Positions 1 to 10,733 of a stretch of 64,000 nt of DNA are shown piece by piece. Origin of the DNA: Spartobacteria bacterium (lineage in GTDB: Bacteria > Verrucomicrobiota > Verrucomicrobiia > Chthoniobacterales > Chthoniobacteraceae). Made by a program: the position numbers and the translations under genes. The first letter of the stretch is position 1. Each line of letters opens with the position of its first letter. The stretch lies in the NCBI GenBank assembly GCA_021324825.1, contig JAJPII010000016.1, positions 208,212-272,211 of the forward strand, read 5' to 3'. The notes below the pieces were generated by a model. That model was not told the origin of the DNA. It was given only the letters and a program-made list of their open reading frames with translations, and did no database searches.

Positions 1-1235
1 CGCCGGAGAATGCGCCGCCCGAGGTCGCGCAGGCGCTTCGCGAACCCGTTTTGAAAACGGTGGGGGATGACCGCACGCTGGCCGCGACTTCCTTCAATTA
101 TCAAGGCAAAGTCTATTTCTGCACCTTCAAAAGCCTGCCGCGCACCCAGGATTGGATTGTCGGCATCGTCGTGCCGCGCGATTTTTACCTCGGCCAGTTG
201 GTGCGGATTCGCAACCGTGTTCTCTGGGCCTTGCTGGGGTTGATCGTCGCGCTCGTCGCGGGGGGCGGCCTGGTGCTGCGGAGCGTGGTGCGGGCGCAGG
301 GATTGATCCTGCGGGAAACGGGGAGGATGAACGATTTCCAGTTTTCCCCGGCGGCAAACTCCTCGTACTTGCGCGACGTGAAGCAAGTGCTGGCCGGGCT
401 GGAAAGGGCGAAGACCGCCATGCGCGCCATGAGCAAGTACGTCCCGGTGAACCTGGTGCGGCAGTTGTACCGTGCAGGGCAGGAACCGGTGCTGGGCGGG
501 AGGATCGCCGAGCTGTCCGTCCTCTTCACCGACATCAAGGATTTCACCGCGTTCGCGGAAGAGCTTCCGCCCGATCAACTGGCCGAAATCCTGGGGCGGT
601 ATCTCCAAACGATGGCCGGAGTGATCCAGAAGGAAAAAGGCACCATCGACAAATACATCGGGGACGCGGTCATGGCCTTTTGGAATGCGCCGGATCCAGT
701 CGCCAACCACGAGACAGCCGCCTGCCGGGCGGCGCTTGGTTGCAGAGAGGCGGCGCCGGGATTCGAGACGCGGTTTGGGCTGCACCGTTGCCACGCCTCG
801 GTCGGGCACTTCGGCGCGCCGGACCGCTTCAACTACACGGCCATCGGCGACGGCATCAACCTCGCCTCGCGGCTGGAGGGGCTGAACAAGTATTACGGGA
901 CGACGATCATCGCGAGCGAGAGCATCCGCGCCGCCGCGGAGGCGTCCTTCGAGTTCCGCCTGCTCGACCGCGTGGCGGTGAAGGGGCGGACGCAAGGCAT
1001 CGCGATCTACGAACTCCTCCGCGAACGGCAACCGGGAACTCCGCGGCCCGGATTCGTGGAGCGCTATGAAGAAGCGTTCGCCTTGTACCAGCGCGCCGAT
1101 TTCGGAGCCGCTCTCGCGCTGCTGGAGACGCAGCCCGATGACAAGCCCGGCGAGGTTCTGGCCGGACGGTGCCGCAACCTGAAGGATCATCCGCCCGGCG
1201 ACTGGGACGGCGTCCGCCAGTTCGACTCAAAGTGA
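1..1235 (+). CDS. Membrane class III adenylate cyclase, 5' end missing
   Basis: The frame is open from base 3, so the N-terminus lies outside the window. Counting from the TTG at 51, residues 1-50 look like the end of an extracellular Cache-type sensor domain, about 56-78 is a membrane helix, and about 145-325 is a class III cyclase domain. FTDIKDF (metal Asp161), DKYIGDAVMAF (Lys201 and metal Asp205) and TAIGDGINLASRLEG (Thr263, Asn270, Arg274) are present. The Lys/Thr pair fits adenine rather than guanine recognition, so ATP to cAMP is the likely reaction. The sensed ligand is unknown. The stop overlaps the convergent gene at 1227-1850 by nine bases. Confidence 0.85.
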   Translation, partial: PENAPPEVAQALREPVLKTVGDDRTLAATSFNYQGKVYFCTFKSLPRTQDWIVGIVVPRDFYLGQLVRIRNRVLWALLGLIVALVAGGGLVLRSVVRAQGLILRETGRMNDFQFSPAANSSYLRDVKQVLAGLERAKTAMRAMSKYVPVNLVRQLYRAGQEPVLGGRIAELSVLFTDIKDFTAFAEELPPDQLAEILGRYLQTMAGVIQKEKGTIDKYIGDAVMAFWNAPDPVANHETAACRAALGCREAAPGFETRFGLHRCHASVGHFGAPDRFNYTAIGDGINLASRLEGLNKYYGTTIIASESIRAAAEASFEFRLLDRVAVKGRTQGIAIYELLRERQPGTPRPGFVERYEEAFALYQRADFGAALALLETQPDDKPGEVLAGRCRNLKDHPPGDWDGVRQFDSK

Positions 1236-1850
1236 AACCGGCCAGTTGAACGTCGTGTTCAGGATGGATTGGAGCGGCTTGTCCGGCTTCCCTTTTCCTA
1301 TTTCGACGTGCAGCGGGCCCCGGTACCCTTTTTTGATCGGGACGAGCCACCCCGCGTCCCACGGGGTGAAGGTGTCGGGAGCGCCGTTGGGCGCGTGCAG
1401 TATGCAGTTTATTTGAAGGCGCTTCCGCTTCTTCCAATCGGCGGCGTCCACCCCGTTGTTCCTCTCGACCCGCATCTCGGCCACGTAGTTCTGGTCGGAC
1501 GCCCCGTGCAGCGGCTGGGAGGCAAGGACGACGTTCCTGCCATTCGCCAGGAAGACCGCGGCGTAGAACTCCCGGCTCTGCTCGCTGGCCAGAAGACGGT
1601 ATTCGGGTTTCTTGACCCAGGCGATCCATTGGTCGATCGTCGCGAACGAGGGCTGCCATCGCGCCCGGTTTTCCGCAGGAGACAGGAGGACGCGCTCTTC
1701 CCGTATCACCGTCGGCTCGATTGCCGGCTGGGATTCCGGCGGCTTCAGCAGATCGAGGTCCGGCATCTTCGAGAAGTTGGAATTCGGGCCCTCCTGGCCG
1801 CGCGCCGCTACGGCGAGAAGCAGGGCGAGTAAAACGAGAGATTTCTTCAT
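1227..1850 (-). CDS. Secreted protein of unknown function
   Basis: 207 residues beginning MKKSLVLLALLLAVAARGQ, a clear signal peptide, so the product is probably exported. I do not recognise a family. The mature part has a Pro-rich stretch (about 30-45), then a mixed charged/aromatic region including TIDQWIAWVKKPEYRLL and a C-terminal half rich in Trp, Lys and Gly that could be a beta fold. No cysteine pair, lipobox or catalytic motif stands out. It converges on the cyclase gene and no operon partner is visible on this strand. Confidence 0.65.
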   Translation of the reverse strand: MKKSLVLLALLLAVAARGQEGPNSNFSKMPDLDLLKPPESQPAIEPTVIREERVLLSPAENRARWQPSFATIDQWIAWVKKPEYRLLASEQSREFYAAVFLANGRNVVLASQPLHGASDQNYVAEMRVERNNGVDAADWKKRKRLQINCILHAPNGAPDTFTPWDAGWLVPIKKGYRGPLHVEIGKGKPDKPLQSILNTTFNWPVSL

Positions 1851-1988
1851 GCGCGGTTATTTATCCTTTTCCGGCCGCCCCGCATAGGTCATTTCGACCG
1901 TGCAGGCGCGTCCGGGATTCCAAGTATAAACGAAAGACCCGACCGGCGGCGAGGCGAGAACCGAATAATTATAAACAGGATCAATGTC

Positions 1989-2363
1989 ATGAAAATCATA
2001 AACATATTCACTTGCGTCGCATTCTTCAGCATCCTCACGAGCGGGGCCTTTGCACAGGGAACCATGGCTGTGACCACAACCACGAGTTCCGCGGGGACGA
2101 TCAGTGAATTTACACCCCAGGTTATTACGATCAGGACCGAAACGGCCGCCGAGCCGGTGCGGTACGTTTACACCAAGCGCACCACCTATGTCGACGAGAG
2201 CGGCGCGCCGGTCTCAATCGAGACAGTAAAGTCCGGTTTGCCAGTCACCGTTTACTACGTCAAGGACGGCGACCAGATGGTGGTGTCGAAAGTCGTGGTA
2301 ATGAAAGCGGCTCCCGTGATCGACAAAACGACGACCACCACGACGACAACCACCGGAAAGTAA
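1989..2363 (+). CDS. Small exported Thr-rich protein
   Basis: 124 residues with a signal peptide (MKIINIFTCVAFFSILTSGA, cleavage likely after AFAQ). AGGA about eight bases before the ATG supports the start. The mature part is rich in Thr and Val, has a central segment (RYVYTKRTTYVDESGAPVS) that looks like short beta strands, and ends in a run of nine Thr followed by GK. No enzyme motif is visible. It lies six bases upstream of another exported Thr-rich protein, so the two are probably co-expressed cell-envelope proteins. Function unknown. Confidence 0.65.
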   Translation: MKIINIFTCVAFFSILTSGAFAQGTMAVTTTTSSAGTISEFTPQVITIRTETAAEPVRYVYTKRTTYVDESGAPVSIETVKSGLPVTVYYVKDGDQMVVSKVVVMKAAPVIDKTTTTTTTTTGK

Positions 2364-2368
2364 TCCCT

Positions 2369-2527
2369 ATGAAAAAAGCAATCGCCCTGTTACTCGCAAC
2401 CGCCGCCCTCACCGCCTGCACTACCGTGGTGGAAAAGAAACCCGCGACAACGACCACCACCACGGAGGAAACGACAACCGTCCACAGGCCGGCGGTCGAG
2501 TCCACGACGGAAACGACGCATTACTAG
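2369..2527 (+). CDS. Tiny Thr-rich lipoprotein
   Basis: 52 residues. MKKAIALLLATAALTAC is a lipoprotein signal with lipobox LTAC, so lipidation at Cys17 is expected. The mature peptide is only about 36 residues and dominated by Thr and Glu. It starts six bases after the preceding Thr-rich exported protein and shares its composition, which suggests a two-gene envelope unit. It resembles small entericidin-like or spacer lipoproteins in size only. Confidence 0.6.
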   Translation: MKKAIALLLATAALTACTTVVEKKPATTTTTTEETTTVHRPAVESTTETTHY

Positions 2528-2560
2528 CGCTAGCGAGGTTTCCTGTTCGGCAATCCCCAT

Positions 2561-2609
2561 AGCGGCTTGACGCCCGAGCCGCTCTGGGTTATTTTCCTGA
2601 CGCTCGGGC
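2561..2609 (+). promoter_or_regulatory. Alternative hairpins in the nusA leader
   Basis: AGCGGCT (2561-2567) is complementary to AGCCGCT (2577-2583), and GCCCGAG (2572-2578) is complementary to CTCGGGC (2603-2609). The arms share bases 2577-2578 and the second helix encloses one arm of the first, so they are largely mutually exclusive. With the terminator-like hairpin just downstream, this looks like a regulatory leader for nusA, although it could also belong to the 3' end of the preceding lipoprotein mRNA. Confidence 0.4.
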
Positions 2610-2618
2610 CGACGAAAG

Positions 2619-2645
2619 AGTGGGATTTACACCCCACTTTTTTTT
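2619..2645 (+). terminator. Intrinsic terminator or attenuator before nusA
   Basis: AGTGGG (2619-2624) pairs with CCCACT (2633-2638) around an eight-base loop, followed by an unbroken T run (2638-2645). It ends 21 bases before the nusA ATG. It may simply end the upstream lipoprotein transcript, or act as an attenuator for the nusA operon. Confidence 0.6.
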
Positions 2646-2666
2646 GTCCTCGGCGCAGACCATTTT

Positions 2667-3944
2667 ATGAACAGCGAATTTATTGCGACGTTGGACTATC
2701 TGGAGCGCGAGAAGGGGATTAAACGCGAAATCCTCATCGAAGCGGTCTCCAGCGCGCTGCTTTCCGCTTCCAAGAAAGCGGTCGGCCCGGCCCGCGACCT
2801 GCGCATCGACATCAACCCCAAGACGGGCGAGATCCGCGCGCTGGCCAACCAGATCGCCGTCGAGTTCGTCCGCGATGTCCACGATGAAATCCTCCTTTCC
2901 AAGGCGCGGAAACTGAAGCCCGACGCCCAGCCGGGCGACATCATCGAAGTCGAGGTCACTCCCAGGAATTTCGGGCGCATCGCCGCGCAGACCGCCAAGC
3001 AGGCCATCATGCAGCGCATCCGCCAGGTGGAAAAGGAGATGATCTACGACGAATTCAAGGATCGCGCCGGGGAGATCGTCAGCGGGACGGTGCGGCGGTT
3101 CGAGCGTTCGGACGTGATCGTCGATCTCGGGAAATTCGAGGCCGTCATGCCGATGCGCGAGCGCGTCACCACCGAGGACTATAATATAGGCGACAGAATC
3201 CGCGCCTACGTCGTCGCGGTCGAGAACGGCGCGCGCGGCCCGGAGATCATCATCTCGCGCAGCCATCCGAATTTTGTCCGGCGCCTTTTTGAAGTCGAGG
3301 TCAGCGAGATCGCCGACCGCACGGTCGAGATTCGCGGCATAGCGCGCGAAGCCGGGTACCGCACGAAGATCGCCGTCTTCAGCGCCAACGACAAGGTGGA
3401 CCCCGTCGGCGCGTGCGTCGGCATGCGCGGCGCCAGGGTCAAGAACATCGTCCGGGAATTGAACAACGAGAAGGTGGACATCATCCGCTGGAGCTCCGAT
3501 CCGAAGGAATTTGTCCTGGAAGCGTTGAAACCCGCGAAGGTCAAGAGCCTCACCCTGGACGCCGCGGCGAAGGCCATCCAGATAAAGGTGGACGAAGACC
3601 AGCTCTCGCTCGCGATCGGCAAGCGCGGCCAGAACGCCCGCCTCACCTCGCGCCTCACGGGCTGGGAGATCAATATTGAAAAGGACGAGTCCGCCGCGCA
3701 GGTGTTCGAGCAGCGGGTCACGCAGGCCGCGCAGGCGCTCGCGAACCTCCTGAAGGTGGATGAAGCCACGGGCCGCGCGCTGGTCAAAGGCGGTCTGGCG
3801 AACATCGACGGCGTCCTGGAAGTCGAGCCGCAGGACATCGCGGACATTCTCGGCATCGAACTGGAGAAAGCGCAGGCCATCCACGACAGCGCCCGCGCGA
3901 CCGTCGCGGAATCCGGCAAGAACCTCGCGACGACTACGACGTAA
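2667..3944 (+). CDS. nusA: Transcription termination/antitermination factor NusA
   Basis: 425 residues. The order is an N-terminal RNA-polymerase-binding domain (1-125), an S1 domain (about 130-200, with GEIVSGTVRRFERSDVIVDL), KH1 with loop GMRG and KH2 with loop GKRG (through about 345), then a helix-hairpin-helix-like tail (about 360-415) as in longer NusA proteins. NusA binds RNA polymerase and nascent RNA to modulate pausing, termination and antitermination. It heads a tightly packed operon and infB starts nine bases after its stop. The ATG has no strong Shine-Dalgarno sequence. rimP, which often precedes nusA, is absent here. Confidence 0.95.
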   Translation: MNSEFIATLDYLEREKGIKREILIEAVSSALLSASKKAVGPARDLRIDINPKTGEIRALANQIAVEFVRDVHDEILLSKARKLKPDAQPGDIIEVEVTPRNFGRIAAQTAKQAIMQRIRQVEKEMIYDEFKDRAGEIVSGTVRRFERSDVIVDLGKFEAVMPMRERVTTEDYNIGDRIRAYVVAVENGARGPEIIISRSHPNFVRRLFEVEVSEIADRTVEIRGIAREAGYRTKIAVFSANDKVDPVGACVGMRGARVKNIVRELNNEKVDIIRWSSDPKEFVLEALKPAKVKSLTLDAAAKAIQIKVDEDQLSLAIGKRGQNARLTSRLTGWEINIEKDESAAQVFEQRVTQAAQALANLLKVDEATGRALVKGGLANIDGVLEVEPQDIADILGIELEKAQAIHDSARATVAESGKNLATTTT

Positions 3945-3953
3945 AAAAATTTC

Positions 3954-6080
<2,127 letters not shown>

Positions 6081-6096
6081 GGGCAGGCTTACAGCA

Positions 6097-6444
6097 ATGA
6101 AACATCGTCTCGAGCGCGTAAGCGAGATTCTCAAGCGCGAGGTCAGCGAGTTCATCCTGCGCGAGTTCACCTTCCCCGGCGCGCTCGTGACGGTGCAGCA
6201 CGTCGACGTAACCCCCGACCTGAAGCACTCCAACGTCTATATCAGCGCGCTCGGCGACGAGGACGCCCGGAAAGCCGCCATCCACAAAATCCAGGAGAGC
6301 CGTTCCATGATCCAGCACGCCGTTTCCAGGCGCGTCGTGTTGAAATACACGCCGCAACTCCATTTCCGCCTGGATACCGCCATCGAACGCGGCACGCGCG
6401 TCATCGAGCTTCTGCAGCAGATAGAAACGCCCGAAGAGGAATGA
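6097..6444 (+). CDS. rbfA: Ribosome-binding factor A
   Basis: 115 residues, the usual RbfA length, with the KH-like fold signature: LERVSEILKREVSEFILRE at the N-terminus, VTPDLKHSNVYISALGDE in the middle and LHFRLDTAIERGTRVIELL near the end. RbfA acts in late 30S maturation on the 16S rRNA 5' helix. It starts 16 bases after infB and its TGA overlaps the ATG of the next gene. Confidence 0.93.
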   Translation: MKHRLERVSEILKREVSEFILREFTFPGALVTVQHVDVTPDLKHSNVYISALGDEDARKAAIHKIQESRSMIQHAVSRRVVLKYTPQLHFRLDTAIERGTRVIELLQQIETPEEE

Positions 6445-7409
6445 ACTGCGCCTTCGAGGAGATCGCCGCCGTATTGAAGGCGAACGAAAGTTTCGTCGTC
6501 ATGAGCCATGTCCGGCCCGACGGCGACGCGCTCGGGTGCATCCTGGCGATGGCGCTCAGCCTCGAGCAGCTCGGCAAGCGCGTCCGCGTCTGGAACCAGG
6601 ACGGGATGCTCGCCAAATACAGCTTCCTCCCGCGCGCGGAACTCGTGCAAACGCCGCCCGCCGAGCCGGAGGACTTCGATGTCGCCATCGCTCTCGACAC
6701 CGCCTCGCGCGAGCGCCTCGGGACGTGCCTCAACTCCATTGGAAGCGCGAAGACGTGGCTGAACATCGACCACCACATCAGCAACAACCGCTACGGCGAC
6801 CTGGCCTATATCGACCCCTCGTCGCCGGCCACGGGGCAGATACTCCACGAACTCTTCCAGCGGCAGGGCCTCCCCTTCAACCATGACATCGCGGTAAACC
6901 TCTTCGTGGCCATATCCACCGACACCGGCTCCTTCCAATATCCGAACACCAGCGCCCGCTCCTTCGAGATTGGCGCCGAACTCGTCAAGGCGGGCGTCAA
7001 CGTCGGGGCCATTTCGCAGAGCATGTACGAGAGCTACCCCCGCCGCCGGATCGAACTGCTGCGCGCGCTGCTGAACAGGCTCGTTTTCTCCTGCGAGGAC
7101 CGCGTAGCCAGCTTTTCGCTTTCGCTCGAAGGCGCGGCGGCCGTCGACGCGCTGCCAGAGGATAATGAAGGGATGATCGATCACATCCGCGCGATAGACG
7201 GCGTTATCGTCGCCGCTTTTATCGAAGAACTCCCCGAGGGCAAGGTCCGGATCAGCCTCCGCTCAAAAACCCCGAAGGTGGATGTCTCAAAAATTTGCGG
7301 GCGCTTTGGCGGCGGCGGCCATACCCTGGCGGCTGGCGCGCGGATTCGCGGGGTTCTTTCCGAAGTCGAGCGCGAAGTCCTCGGCGCCATTTGTAATGAG
7401 ATCACTTGA
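6441..7409 (+). CDS. nrnA: DHH/DHHA1 phosphoesterase, NrnA-type nanoRNase
   Basis: 322 residues. The N-terminal DHH domain has SHVRPDGDALGCILAMA, DVAIALDTASRERLG and NIDHHISNNRYGD, all metal ligands. The C-terminal DHHA1 domain ends with FGGGGHTLAAGARI, the substrate-binding glycine loop. Family members degrade very short RNA oligonucleotides and dephosphorylate 3'-phosphoadenosine 5'-phosphate. The gene overlaps rbfA by ATGA and overlaps truB by 14 bases, the conserved rbfA-nrnA-truB arrangement of many Gram-positives and PVC bacteria. Which activity dominates cannot be read from sequence. Confidence 0.9.
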   Translation: MNCAFEEIAAVLKANESFVVMSHVRPDGDALGCILAMALSLEQLGKRVRVWNQDGMLAKYSFLPRAELVQTPPAEPEDFDVAIALDTASRERLGTCLNSIGSAKTWLNIDHHISNNRYGDLAYIDPSSPATGQILHELFQRQGLPFNHDIAVNLFVAISTDTGSFQYPNTSARSFEIGAELVKAGVNVGAISQSMYESYPRRRIELLRALLNRLVFSCEDRVASFSLSLEGAAAVDALPEDNEGMIDHIRAIDGVIVAAFIEELPEGKVRISLRSKTPKVDVSKICGRFGGGGHTLAAGARIRGVLSEVEREVLGAICNEIT

Positions 7410-8115
7410 AATAGACGGCGTCCTCCTCGTCGACAAAGCGCCGCGCATGACCTCGCATGACGTGGTGGCGATTGTCCGCCGCAAACTCGGGACGAAGAAG
7501 GTCGGCCATTGCGGAACGCTCGATCCGCTCGCCACGGGCCTCCTTCTCATTGTCCTGGGGCGCGGGACGAAGGTGCAGGACCTCCTCATGAGCGAGGACA
7601 AGGAATACGTCGGCACGATCGCCCTCGGCGCCACCACCGACAGCCAGGACGCCGACGGGCAGGTCGTCGAGACGAAGCCCGTGCCGGAATTGACGCCCGG
7701 ACAGATCGAGGAAGCGTTCGCGAAATTCGACGGCGATTTTTACCAGACGCCTCCGATGGTCTCGGCGATCAAGAAGGACGGCGTGGCGCTCTACAAACTC
7801 GCGCGGCAGGGGAAAGTCGTGGAACGCGAACCGCGTTTCGTCCACGTTTTCGCCCACGAGATTCTCGCGATCCGCCCGGCGGAGATCGACTTCCGCGTGG
7901 TCTGCACGAAAGGTTTTTACGTCCGCACGTACGCGCACGACATCGGGGAAAAACTCGGCTGCGGGGCGCACCTGAAAAGCCTGCGCCGCACGCGCTCCGG
8001 GCGTTTCGACTTGCAGCGCGCCGTCACCGTTCACGCCATCCAGACACAGGAACCGGCAGTCATCCTGGAGAAAATTCTGAGCCTGCCGGAAGTCTCGCGG
8101 TTGCGGGGAGGGTGA
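7396..8115 (+). CDS. truB: tRNA pseudouridine(55) synthase TruB
   Basis: 239 residues from the ATG at 7396 (MRSLEIDGVLLVDKAP), chosen because it matches the usual TruB N-terminus; an in-frame extension upstream lies inside nrnA. GHCGTLDPLATGLL carries the catalytic Asp, and YVRTYAHDIGEKLGCGAHL and LRRTRSGRF are typical. It converts U55 in the tRNA T-loop to pseudouridine. The C-terminal PUA region is short or absent, which gives a compact enzyme. It overlaps nrnA by 14 bases and ribF follows after three bases. Confidence 0.95.
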   Translation: MRSLEIDGVLLVDKAPRMTSHDVVAIVRRKLGTKKVGHCGTLDPLATGLLLIVLGRGTKVQDLLMSEDKEYVGTIALGATTDSQDADGQVVETKPVPELTPGQIEEAFAKFDGDFYQTPPMVSAIKKDGVALYKLARQGKVVEREPRFVHVFAHEILAIRPAEIDFRVVCTKGFYVRTYAHDIGEKLGCGAHLKSLRRTRSGRFDLQRAVTVHAIQTQEPAVILEKILSLPEVSRLRGG

Positions 8116-8118
8116 GTT

Positions 8119-9030
8119 TTGCTGTCCGGTCTTTCCAAGCTGCCCGGTCCGGTCTTTCTCTCCATCGGCGTGTTCGACGGGGTGCATCTCGGGCATCGCG
8201 CGGTCATCCGGCGCGCCCTGGACGACGCGCGCGCCGCGGGCGGCACGGCGGCCGTCCTGACGTTCGACCCGCATCCGCTGCGCATCCTCCAGCCGGAACA
8301 CGCGCCGCGCCTTCTGACATCCACGCCGCACAAGCTGCGGCTCATCCGCGCGCTCGGGGTCGAGGCGCTGCTCGTGATTCCCTTCGACAGGCGATTCGCC
8401 GCGACGCCGCCGGAGGAATTCATCAAGGCTTTGCGCGACGCGTGCAACCCCTTGCGCGAGATCTGCGTCGGCCACCAATGGTCTTTCGGGCGCAACCGCG
8501 CGGGGAACCTGGAGATGCTGCGCCGCCTCGGCGACGAGATGGGCTTCGACGAAGTCGGAGTGCCCGCCGTTGAAATCGACGGACGCATCGTCAGCAGCAC
8601 GCTCATTCGCGGCGCCGTCCAGGCCGGCGATTTCGAGACGGCCCGCCGTTTCCTTGGCCGGGAATACACCATCCTCGGGACGGTTGTCGAAGGCGATCAC
8701 CTCGGGCGCAAGCTCGGGTTTCCCACCGCCAACCTCGCCGCGCACAACGAGCAATTCCCGCCGGACGGCGTCTATGCCGTGGAAGCCGCGCTGCGCGAAC
8801 GCCGTTGCAAAGGGGTGGTGAACATCGGCGTGCGGCCCACCGTCCACGCGAGCGGCGGCGAGCGGGTGCTGGAACTCCACCTCTTCGACTTCGAGGAGAA
8901 TATCTACGGCGAGGAGGTCGAAGTCTTCTTCCGCCATTACATCCGGCCCGAGAAGAAATTCGGGGGCCTCGACGAATTGCGCGCGGGAATCGACCGGGAC
9001 GTCCGCGAGGCAAGGGCCAAATTGCATTGA
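8119..9030 (+). CDS. ribF: Bifunctional riboflavin kinase/FAD synthetase
   Basis: 303 residues. The TTG at 8119 is preceded by GGGGAGGG at 8105-8112, a good ribosome-binding site inside the end of truB. The N-terminal nucleotidyltransferase has SIGVFDGVHLGHRAVIRRAL and, near residue 160, the ISSTxIR-like motif SSTLIRGAVQAGD. The C-terminal flavokinase has GRKLGFPTANL and NIGVRPT. It makes FMN and then FAD from riboflavin in the cytoplasm. It sits at its conserved place after truB. Confidence 0.95.
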   Translation: MLSGLSKLPGPVFLSIGVFDGVHLGHRAVIRRALDDARAAGGTAAVLTFDPHPLRILQPEHAPRLLTSTPHKLRLIRALGVEALLVIPFDRRFAATPPEEFIKALRDACNPLREICVGHQWSFGRNRAGNLEMLRRLGDEMGFDEVGVPAVEIDGRIVSSTLIRGAVQAGDFETARRFLGREYTILGTVVEGDHLGRKLGFPTANLAAHNEQFPPDGVYAVEAALRERRCKGVVNIGVRPTVHASGGERVLELHLFDFEENIYGEEVEVFFRHYIRPEKKFGGLDELRAGIDRDVREARAKLH

Positions 9031-9057
9031 CGGCCCAGTTGTGTTAATCACATCCCG

Positions 9058-9858
9058 ATGTTGAGTTTCACCAAGATGAACGGCGCCGGGAACGATTTCG
9101 TTCTCCTGGACAATCGCGACGGCGCGATCCGGTTGACGCCTCCCGTCATCGAGAGGCTTTGCGACCGGCATCGCGGCATCGGCGCCGACGGCGTCCTGCT
9201 CCTGGAAAAGGGCGCCCCTTTCCGCATGCGCTATTACAACCGCGACGGCGGGGAAGCCGAGATGTGCGGCAACGGCGCCCGCTGCTTCGCCCGGTTCGCG
9301 AACCGCCTCGCCGGGCCGCTGGAGGAAGTCCAGTTCGAGACGATGGCCGGCGTCGTCCGCGCGCGCCTGGTGGGCGATTCCGTCCGCCTGGTGATGAGCG
9401 CGCCGAAGGACCTGCTTCTAAACAGAAAGCTCCGGGTTGAAGGGGAGGAGTTCACCGTGCATTCGGTCAATACCGGCGTTCCGCACGCCGTCGTCTTTGT
9501 CGATGACCTTGAACGGGTGGACGTCGCGCGGCTCGGCGCGGCCATCCGCTTGCACGAACTCTTCGCGCCTCAAGGGACGAACGTGAACTTCGTCAGCCCG
9601 GAAGGCGTCCGAACCTTCGAGCGCGGAGTGGAAGCCGAGACGCTCGCTTGCGGCACCGGCGTCGTCGCCGTCGCGCTCGTTTCCCATCTGCTAACCGGGG
9701 CCGCTTCTCCCGTCGGCGTTCGCGTCCGCGGCGGCGACTTGTTGCATGTCGGGTTCGAGGAACACAACGGCGTTTTTGAGAATGTAACCCTGACCGGCCC
9801 CGCCGATTTCGTCTTCGACGGCCGGATCGAAGAGACCCCCGCCGCGCCGTTACTGTAA
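9058..9858 (+). CDS. dapF: Diaminopimelate epimerase
   Basis: 266 residues. MLSFTKMNGAGNDFVLLDNR is the classic N-terminus. The two catalytic cysteines are in GGEAEMCGNGARCFARF and ETLACGTGVVAVAL. The enzyme interconverts LL- and meso-diaminopimelate for peptidoglycan and lysine. Its TAA overlaps the dapA ATG by one base (TAATG), so translation is probably coupled. It follows ribF after 27 bases, linking the translation-factor genes to a dap block. Confidence 0.95.
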   Translation: MLSFTKMNGAGNDFVLLDNRDGAIRLTPPVIERLCDRHRGIGADGVLLLEKGAPFRMRYYNRDGGEAEMCGNGARCFARFANRLAGPLEEVQFETMAGVVRARLVGDSVRLVMSAPKDLLLNRKLRVEGEEFTVHSVNTGVPHAVVFVDDLERVDVARLGAAIRLHELFAPQGTNVNFVSPEGVRTFERGVEAETLACGTGVVAVALVSHLLTGAASPVGVRVRGGDLLHVGFEEHNGVFENVTLTGPADFVFDGRIEETPAAPLL

Positions 9859-10733
9859 TGTTTCAAGGAGCATTCACGGCGCTCGTAACGCCTTTCAAAA
9901 ACGGCGGCATCGACGAACTGGCCTTCGAGCAGCTCGTCGAGTTTCAGATCGAGAGCGGCATCACCGGTCTCGTCCCTGTCGGCACCACCGGCGAATCCCC
10001 CACGCTCGACCATGAGGAGCACGCCCGCGTCATCGAACTGGCCGTCCGGTTCGCGCGGGGCCGCCGCCCGGTCATCGCCGGCGCGGGGTCCAACTCCACG
10101 AAGGAGGCTGTCGAACTGACCCGCGACGCGGAGCGGCTGGGCGCCGACGCCGTCCTCCTGGTCGCGCCCTACTATAACAAGCCGTCGCAGGAAGGCCTCT
10201 TCCGCCACTACGAAGCCATCGCGCGCGAGACCCGGCTGCCGATCATCCTCTACAGCATTCCGGGGCGGTGCGGGGTGGAGATCGCCGTCGAAACGGTCGT
10301 CCGGCTCGCGAAAGCCTGCCCAAACATCGTCGCCATAAAGGAAAGCGGCGGCAGTGTCGACAGGGTCAGCCTCCTGCGGCAGGCCATCCCCCCCGAGTTT
10401 GAAATCCTCTCCGGCGATGATCCGCTCACGCTTCCCTTCCTCGCGGCGGGGGCGGTCGGCGTCATCAGCGTCGCGGCGAACCTCATCCCCGCGGAGATCG
10501 TGCGGTTGGTCCGCTGTTTCCTTGCGGGGGAAATCGGCGTCGCCCGCGCGATCCATGAGAAATATTACCCGCTGTTCAAGGATATCTTCATCGACACGAA
10601 TCCCGTTCCGATAAAGGCCGCGCTCAGCTTCGCGGGGAGGATGAGCCCGGCGGTCCGGCTCCCCCTGTGCGAGATGAACGAGACGAACACGAACAAACTG
10701 CGCGCAACCCTCGAGAGCCTCGGCTTCCCATGA
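9858..10733 (+). CDS. dapA: 4-hydroxy-tetrahydrodipicolinate synthase
   Basis: 291 residues, a class I aldolase TIM barrel of standard length. GTTGESPTLDHEEH binds pyruvate, IILYSIPGRCGVEI contains the catalytic Tyr, and NIVAIKESGG contains the Schiff-base Lys. It condenses aspartate semialdehyde with pyruvate. It is placed between dapF and dapB with overlapping start and stop codons on both sides. Confidence 0.95.
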   Translation: MFQGAFTALVTPFKNGGIDELAFEQLVEFQIESGITGLVPVGTTGESPTLDHEEHARVIELAVRFARGRRPVIAGAGSNSTKEAVELTRDAERLGADAVLLVAPYYNKPSQEGLFRHYEAIARETRLPIILYSIPGRCGVEIAVETVVRLAKACPNIVAIKESGGSVDRVSLLRQAIPPEFEILSGDDPLTLPFLAAGAVGVISVAANLIPAEIVRLVRCFLAGEIGVARAIHEKYYPLFKDIFIDTNPVPIKAALSFAGRMSPAVRLPLCEMNETNTNKLRATLESLGFP

